Shown: positions 6,334 through 10,966 of the stretch, piece after piece
How the letters are laid out: each line of letters opens with the position of its first letter
Position numbering within the stretch: position 1 is the first letter of the stretch
From: Chamaesiphon sp.
Lineage (GTDB): Bacteria; Cyanobacteriota; Cyanobacteriia; Cyanobacteriales; Chamaesiphonaceae
DNA: 10,966 nt
Reading direction: 5' to 3'
NCBI GenBank assembly: GCA_020059425.1
Contig: JAGVCD010000105.1
Span: 1-10,966 of the forward strand
Made by a program: the position numbers and the translations under genes
Notes under the pieces: generated by a model
The model's input: the letters and a program-made list of their open reading frames with translations, nothing else
The model's database searches: none
Told to the model about the DNA's origin: nothing

Positions 6334-9300
6334 ATGACAGCACAAGAAGCTCTTGTAATCATCAACCACTTACTTGAGCAAAACAAAAAATCAACACTAA
6401 AAGACATTCAATCAGATATTGTGCTACAAGTCTGGGCAGGAAATTCCTATCAAACGATCGGCAGTGAATTAGGTTACGACGCGGACTATATTAAACAAAT
6501 TGCTGCTAATTTGTGGCACACTCTCTCGAATATATTGAACGTAAAGGTTGCTAAAAGTAATCTGAAATCTATCCTCCAGCGCTATCAGACATCCCTGACC
6601 AGAACGAATTGGGGAGAGGCGATCGATGTTTCCTACTTCTATGGTCGGCACAATACATTACAGACTTTGCAAAGTTGGCTAGTAAATAGTCATTGTCGGA
6701 TGGTCGGTATTTTTGGATGGGGAGGGATTGGCAAAACAGCGCTGTCCGTAAAACTGGCTCAGCAACTGGAGTCCCAGTTCGAATATGTAGTGTGGCGTAG
6801 TTTGCGCAATGCCCCCACGCCTAGCAACTTGCTCAATGAAATTTTGCCGATTTTAACCGGCTCAGAGGTGCAGGAGAGTTCGATCGCTCTGTTAATGGAA
6901 CAGTTACGCCAGAAACGCTGCTTACTGGTTTTAGATAATGTCGAATCGATCTTGCAATCCGGTCATCAAAACGGCTGCTGCTTAGAAGGTTACGAAGAAT
7001 ATGTCCAAATGTTTGAAAGAATTAGCGACGAGAAACACCAAAGCTGTCTGCTGATTACCAGCCGTGAAAAACCGAATGGTATGACCATGCGAGAAGGTCA
7101 AGATCTCCCAGTGCGTTCATTGCAGTTGGTTGGCCTATCAACCGCTGAAGCTCAAGGCATTCTGAGTGACAAGGGTCTGACCGCTCCTCTACCAGAGCAA
7201 GAAAAAATCATTAGATATGTTGACGGTAATCCTCTAGCCCTCAAATTAGTAGCGACTAACATTCAAAATATTTTCAACGGCGATATTCGAGAGTTTTTAG
7301 CCCAAGGAAAGGCGGTGTTTAGCAGCCTTTGGGATTTATTAGATCAACAGTTCGATCGACTCTCCATTTTGCAACAACAGGTCATGTATTGGTTGGCCAT
7401 TAACCGAGAAGGTGTCACCCCCAAACGGTTACAAGCCGAATTATTTCCATCAGCCTTACTGCCCCAAATATTAGAATCACTAGAAACACTGCGCGATCGG
7501 TCTTTGATTGAAACAACCGAGCAGGGATTGACGCAACAACCCGTCATCATGGAATATGTCACCGACAGGTTTATTAAGCAAATCGAAAGTGAAATTATTA
7601 GCGGTAAGCTGAATCTGTTTAAAACCCATGCCCTGATTGAGGCTCAAACCCAAGATTATCTCCGGGATGCCCAAATCCAATCCATTTTGCAGCCCATTAT
7701 TGACCAATTGTCAGCTCACTTTGCCACGACCAAACAACTCGAAGAACACTTAGTTCAAACTTTATCGACCTTACGCCATCAGAGCAAAACTGGCTATGCC
7801 GGGGGAAATCTACTTAATCTTTTTGTACATTTAAAAACCAACCTAGAAGGTTTCGATTTCTCTGGAGTAGATATTCGTCAAGCCTATCTCCTCAAAGCTA
7901 CGTTACACGATGTTGATTTTACTGGTAGCCAGTTTAGTCAAACAGTCTTTGCAGAAATCTTTGCCGGTATAGTAGGACTATCCTACAGTCCTGATGGTAA
8001 GTATCTGGCCACCAGTGATACGAAAGGCGATATCCACATTCGTGATGCTGACACCCTAGACAAAGTTTCTCTTTGCAGAGGACACCTGAACTGGGCTTTC
8101 ACAGCTAATTTTAGCCCGAATGGGCAGCAATTGGTGAGTGCTAGTGATGATAGTCGGGTTAAGTTGTGGGATGTAGTGACAGGCGAATGTTTGTATACTT
8201 ATTTAGGTCATACCTTATCAGTTAGCGTGGCTGCCTTTAGCCCCAATGGCAAAACTATTGCGAGTGCTGCTGAAGATAGCACCATTCGACTATGGCGAGT
8301 TTCCCCTGGTAGATTAAGTCCTGAAATTCAGACTCTGCTTGGCCATCAGGGCCGAATATGGTCGATTGCCTTCAGTCCGGACGGTCTTACCTTAGTAAGC
8401 GGTGGCGAAGATTGTACCCTGCGGTTGTGGAATATTGAAACTGGAGAATGTTTGGCAATTTGGACAGCCCATGAGGATTGGATCCGTTCTGTGGCATTTA
8501 GCCCAGACGGACAATCGATCGCGACCGGTGGCCACGATAGCCTCATCAAGATCTGGGATATTACCACTAAAAAATGCTTAAAGATTTTTTCAGGACATCA
8601 AAAAATTATCACCAAAGTTACTTTCAGTTCAGATGGTCGGCAATTAGCTAGTAGTAGCTATGATAAAACTATCAAGTTATGGGATACGAGTAATGGTGAA
8701 TGTCTCAGAACTTTTCTGGGTCATGGCGGTTTAATCTGGGATGTAGCTTTTCATCCTAATGGTCAACAAATTGCCAGTGGTAGTGACGACAACACACTGA
8801 AAGTTTGGAACTTAAAACTAGGGCGGTGCCTTAACACGATTATCGGTTATACCAGTGCTGTTTTATCTTTGTCACTGAGTTCTGATCTTCAATACCTAGC
8901 TGCTGGATATGAAGACAACACTATTAAAATATGGGATGTACATAACGGTTCTGTTAGTGATGTTTTAATAGAACATACCAACCGCGTCTGGTCAATCAAG
9001 TTTAATCCCGATGGTCATCTATTAGCTAGTGGCAGTAGTGACTATACCATCAAGTTGTACGACTGGCCATTTACTAACTGTCTCCAGACTCTGCGTGGAC
9101 ATACTAGCTGGGTCTGGTCAATAGCTTTTAGCCCTGATGGTCAAACATTAGCTAGTAGTAGTTATGATAAAACTGTAAAAATTTGGGATATTATTACTGG
9201 TGAATGTTTAAGAACCGTTCAAAATGATAGCTCTGTGTTTGCCGTAGCCTTTAGTCCAGATGGCAAATTGTTAGCTAATAGTGATAGTAATGGTTCAATT

Positions 9301-9942
9301 AGACTGTGCAATCCTAATTCTGGCGAATGTCCCCAAATTCTACAAGGACATACTAATAGTGTATTGTCAGTAGTCTTTAGTTCTGATAGTCAGCACTTAA
9401 TCAGCACTAGTTATGACAAAACCATCAAGCTCTGGTCGGTAAGCACCGGAGAATGTTTGCAGACATTTTCTGGACATCAAGGGTGGGTACGCGCAGCCCA
9501 GTTCACTCCTGATAATCAATTCATTATTAGTACTGGAATGCATGGCGCTGTTAAAGTATGGGATGTAAACAGTGGCCAATGTCTACAAACTTTAACTGGT
9601 CATACTGGTCTGGTGTATGCGATCGAACTTGCCACCATGCAATTACCCAATATGGCATCACCTAAACTGCTAGCCTTCACCGGTGGTTTAGATGAAACAA
9701 TTAAAATATGGGACATAGCAGCTGGGGAATGTCTGGCTACTTGGCAAGCCGTGCGCCCCTACGAAGGAATGAAAATTGACAGAATCAAGGGTCTATCAAA
9801 AGCACAACAATCCACCCTACAAGATTTAGGGAGTGTCATTGATAGCGAAAGACCGGATATTAAAAACCTGGAAACTCACATGTCAGCAACTACCTACTTA
9901 CTTGTTTTTAAAGCAATGTTTTGGGGTCGATACCGCGCTTAA
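6334..9942 (+). CDS. STAND NTPase: VMAP-type HTH, NB-ARC, 14 WD40 repeats (copy 2)
   Basis: A 1202-residue tandem paralogue of the preceding gene with the same architecture: VMAP-type helix-turn-helix (1-86), NB-ARC with Walker A GWGGIGKT (128-135), Walker B Asp201, TSR (242-244), GNPLA (298-302) and IMEY (405-408) in the MHD position. A helical linker, a pentapeptide-like stretch (507-541), fourteen WD40 blades (543-1143) and the tail TTYLLVFKAMFWG follow. Around Walker A 41 of 43 residues match copy 1, whereas blade 4 matches in 30 of 42, so the sensor part has diverged faster than the switch. The ATG at 6334 is preceded by GTGGGAAA, identical to the context of the 2469 start. An ATG ten bases upstream (6324) is out of frame. 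It ends 65 bases before the stop of a convergent lipoxygenase gene, with a shared terminator between. No effector domain is seen. Confidence 0.94.
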   Translation: MTAQEALVIINHLLEQNKKSTLKDIQSDIVLQVWAGNSYQTIGSELGYDADYIKQIAANLWHTLSNILNVKVAKSNLKSILQRYQTSLTRTNWGEAIDVSYFYGRHNTLQTLQSWLVNSHCRMVGIFGWGGIGKTALSVKLAQQLESQFEYVVWRSLRNAPTPSNLLNEILPILTGSEVQESSIALLMEQLRQKRCLLVLDNVESILQSGHQNGCCLEGYEEYVQMFERISDEKHQSCLLITSREKPNGMTMREGQDLPVRSLQLVGLSTAEAQGILSDKGLTAPLPEQEKIIRYVDGNPLALKLVATNIQNIFNGDIREFLAQGKAVFSSLWDLLDQQFDRLSILQQQVMYWLAINREGVTPKRLQAELFPSALLPQILESLETLRDRSLIETTEQGLTQQPVIMEYVTDRFIKQIESEIISGKLNLFKTHALIEAQTQDYLRDAQIQSILQPIIDQLSAHFATTKQLEEHLVQTLSTLRHQSKTGYAGGNLLNLFVHLKTNLEGFDFSGVDIRQAYLLKATLHDVDFTGSQFSQTVFAEIFAGIVGLSYSPDGKYLATSDTKGDIHIRDADTLDKVSLCRGHLNWAFTANFSPNGQQLVSASDDSRVKLWDVVTGECLYTYLGHTLSVSVAAFSPNGKTIASAAEDSTIRLWRVSPGRLSPEIQTLLGHQGRIWSIAFSPDGLTLVSGGEDCTLRLWNIETGECLAIWTAHEDWIRSVAFSPDGQSIATGGHDSLIKIWDITTKKCLKIFSGHQKIITKVTFSSDGRQLASSSYDKTIKLWDTSNGECLRTFLGHGGLIWDVAFHPNGQQIASGSDDNTLKVWNLKLGRCLNTIIGYTSAVLSLSLSSDLQYLAAGYEDNTIKIWDVHNGSVSDVLIEHTNRVWSIKFNPDGHLLASGSSDYTIKLYDWPFTNCLQTLRGHTSWVWSIAFSPDGQTLASSSYDKTVKIWDIITGECLRTVQNDSSVFAVAFSPDGKLLANSDSNGSIRLCNPNSGECPQILQGHTNSVLSVVFSSDSQHLISTSYDKTIKLWSVSTGECLQTFSGHQGWVRAAQFTPDNQFIISTGMHGAVKVWDVNSGQCLQTLTGHTGLVYAIELATMQLPNMASPKLLAFTGGLDETIKIWDIAAGECLATWQAVRPYEGMKIDRIKGLSKAQQSTLQDLGSVIDSERPDIKNLETHMSATTYLLVFKAMFWGRYRA
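7960..9762 (+). repeat. fourteen WD40 coding repeats, STAND 2
   Basis: Fourteen units aligned one to one with those of copy 1, ending at residues 584, 626, 671, 713, 755, 797, 839, 881, 923, 965, 1006, 1048, 1090 and 1143. Blade 1 has IRD instead of IWN, blade 10 ends in ND rather than EH, and blade 11 is one residue short and lacks WD (LCN). No blade has been gained or lost since the duplication. Confidence 0.9.
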
Positions 9943-9959
9943 CCGCATATTTCATTTAC

Positions 9960-9991
9960 TAAAAAGTCCTCTAGTAATAGAGGACTTTTTA
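9960..9991. terminator. bidirectional rho-independent terminator
   Basis: A perfect 13-bp stem: arms 9960-9972 (TAAAAAGTCCTCT) and 9979-9991 (AGAGGACTTTTTA) with the loop AGTAAT. It gives a T-run on both strands and lies between the stop of the second STAND gene (9942) and the convergent stop of the lipoxygenase gene (10008-10010), so it can serve both. Confidence 0.85.
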
Positions 9992-10007
9992 AGATGCTCA
10001 ATCCAGC

Positions 10008-10966
10008 TTAGATATTAATGCTTTGCGGAATCTTAGAAGGTAGCAAAACATCATAATGGGTAGAACGAACTTCGTTTCTAGCTTTGATTTCCAGTTCAAT
10101 TGTTCGGAGCTTATCCTGAAACTCCCGCAAAGGCTGAGCGACACGAACATCTTGAAAATAAGAGCCCCTATTCTCATTTTCGGGATCACCATTGTATTGC
10201 CCCAGCTTGGTGTAGTAAACAGAACCCAATAAATAAGTCATATTCATTTGATTCTCAGACTGCTCCACAGAAGGTAACAATTCAAAATAGTCTTCTTCAC
10301 TAACGCCCACAGTTGTTTTGGGTGCTGGTTGATAACCGGCCAAGGGCATATTCGGCATATAGGTCATAAACGATGACTGCGGAAAATTCACTGCGGCATG
10401 TTGAGCACTACCAGTAAATATAATTAACGTAACTACATTAATTAAGTATGCCAAAGTCTGAATCTGAATGGTAGAGTCATTGGCTGTTTCTTTAATTCCC
10501 ATCATCTGACCCCCCTGCGGATCAGTTAGATCTCTAATCCAATTTTGAATCTCTGGGTTATTTTGGACAGCCTGATCATCAGCATAAAAAAGCTGCAAGT
10601 AGCTAGCTACCCAACTGTGAATAGCTTCCCAAATCAACAAAGCATCATCTCGGTAAGGATAATTCGGCAGTAATTGCGGATCATCCACCCCCCGACGTTG
10701 CAAAGTCATTGGCAAAAACGATTTATTAAAAGGGAAAGGATATCCGGTGGCACCTTGAACACTCAATAGTAGCGAAGATTTTAGGGTTCCAGATGCGACT
10801 TTATCAACTGTTCCACCTAAATTAACCAGTCCTTTCACCGCAGCATTATTAATAAACAATGTACCCTCAACATGAGGTCTTAATAAAGCACCCAGCGGAT
10901 GTTCTAGAGGAAGCCGACGATGAATGGCGATCGCGATCGGCTCCATCCAGAGGTGAGTTCCACCCA
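10008..10966 (-). CDS. lipoxygenase, C-terminal part (runs off the window)
   Basis: C-terminal catalytic part of a classical lipoxygenase, which inserts O2 into polyunsaturated fatty acids to form hydroperoxides. The reading frame stays open to the right edge: codons before the Met at 10946 read GGTHLW, so that Met is internal (it matches the MEP after the second iron His in soybean LOX-1). The His of GGTH is the second iron ligand; the first should lie one codon outside the window. Counting from Met 10946, HPLGALLRPH (16-25) is the conserved region after it. YPYRDDALLIWEAIHSW follows at 96-112. His183 and Asn187 (HAAVNFPQ) are the next ligands and the chain ends with the ligand Ile312 (PQSINI). 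The Coffa position, eleven residues after PH, is Ala36, which usually indicates S-hydroperoxides. Full length and any PLAT or peroxidase fusion cannot be seen. It converges on the second STAND gene. Confidence 0.93.
   Translation of the reverse strand, partial: GGTHLWMEPIAIAIHRRLPLEHPLGALLRPHVEGTLFINNAAVKGLVNLGGTVDKVASGTLKSSLLLSVQGATGYPFPFNKSFLPMTLQRRGVDDPQLLPNYPYRDDALLIWEAIHSWVASYLQLFYADDQAVQNNPEIQNWIRDLTDPQGGQMMGIKETANDSTIQIQTLAYLINVVTLIIFTGSAQHAAVNFPQSSFMTYMPNMPLAGYQPAPKTTVGVSEEDYFELLPSVEQSENQMNMTYLLGSVYYTKLGQYNGDPENENRGSYFQDVRVAQPLREFQDKLRTIELEIKARNEVRSTHYDVLLPSKIPQSINI

Noticed and set aside
4101..9762. Short recurring DNA words (for example CTAGTAGTAG) as a noncoding tandem repeat or CRISPR-like array
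   Set aside because: The 126-base period matches WD40 blades in frame, with no constant repeat and variable spacer organisation.
2273..10007. STAND pair as a transposon or integrative element
   Set aside because: No transposase or integrase, no terminal inverted repeats or target duplications at the edges; the 30-bp block occurs before each gene but not after the second one.
10944..10946. Met at 10946 as the start of the right-hand lipoxygenase
   Set aside because: The frame stays open to the window edge and the codons before it (GGTHLW) carry a conserved iron-binding His, so the gene begins outside the window.

Overview
The window looks like chromosomal DNA from a cyanobacterium. It holds many copies or near-copies of the HIP1 octamer (a perfect GCGATCGC at 10927-10934 and numerous seven-of-eight matches such as GCGATCG and CGATCGC). 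Its gene content is also typical of large cyanobacterial genomes: very long NB-ARC/WD40 STAND proteins, lipoxygenases and a multi-pass membrane protein. There is no rRNA, tRNA, transposase or CRISPR array, and nothing identifies the genus.

Layout, left to right. (1) 9-650, minus: a six-helix membrane protein of unassigned function. (2) 866-2272, minus: a 468-residue, PLAT-less mini-lipoxygenase with the four internal metal ligands in place but a C-terminal Val instead of the usual Ile. (3) 2273-2468: a divergent promoter region. (4) 2469-6092 and 6334-9942, plus: two tandem paralogous STAND NTPases of about 1200 residues. Each has a VMAP-type helix-turn-helix N-terminus, an NB-ARC NTPase, a helical region, a short pentapeptide-like stretch, exactly fourteen WD40 blades (two predicted seven-bladed propellers) and a conserved hydrophobic tail. 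(5) 9960-9991: a strong bidirectional terminator. (6) 10008-10966, minus: the C-terminal part of a second, conventional lipoxygenase that runs off the right edge.

Two same-strand lipoxygenase genes are thus separated by a back-to-back pair of opposite-strand STAND genes. The STAND pair looks like a duplication of gene plus promoter: an identical 30-bp block with a GTCAGTAA direct repeat, a conserved downstream inverted-repeat region and a TATAAT box precede each copy. The upstream copy of that block may also overlap the -35 region of the divergent mini-lipoxygenase gene, so one regulator could act on both.

The STAND proteins have sensor and switch modules but no visible toxic effector domain. 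A functional link to the flanking lipoxygenases (lipid peroxidation or oxylipin production) is a hypothesis suggested only by position. The two lipoxygenases differ at the Coffa stereocontrol position (Gly in the mini-enzyme, Ala in the other), which predicts different product chirality.
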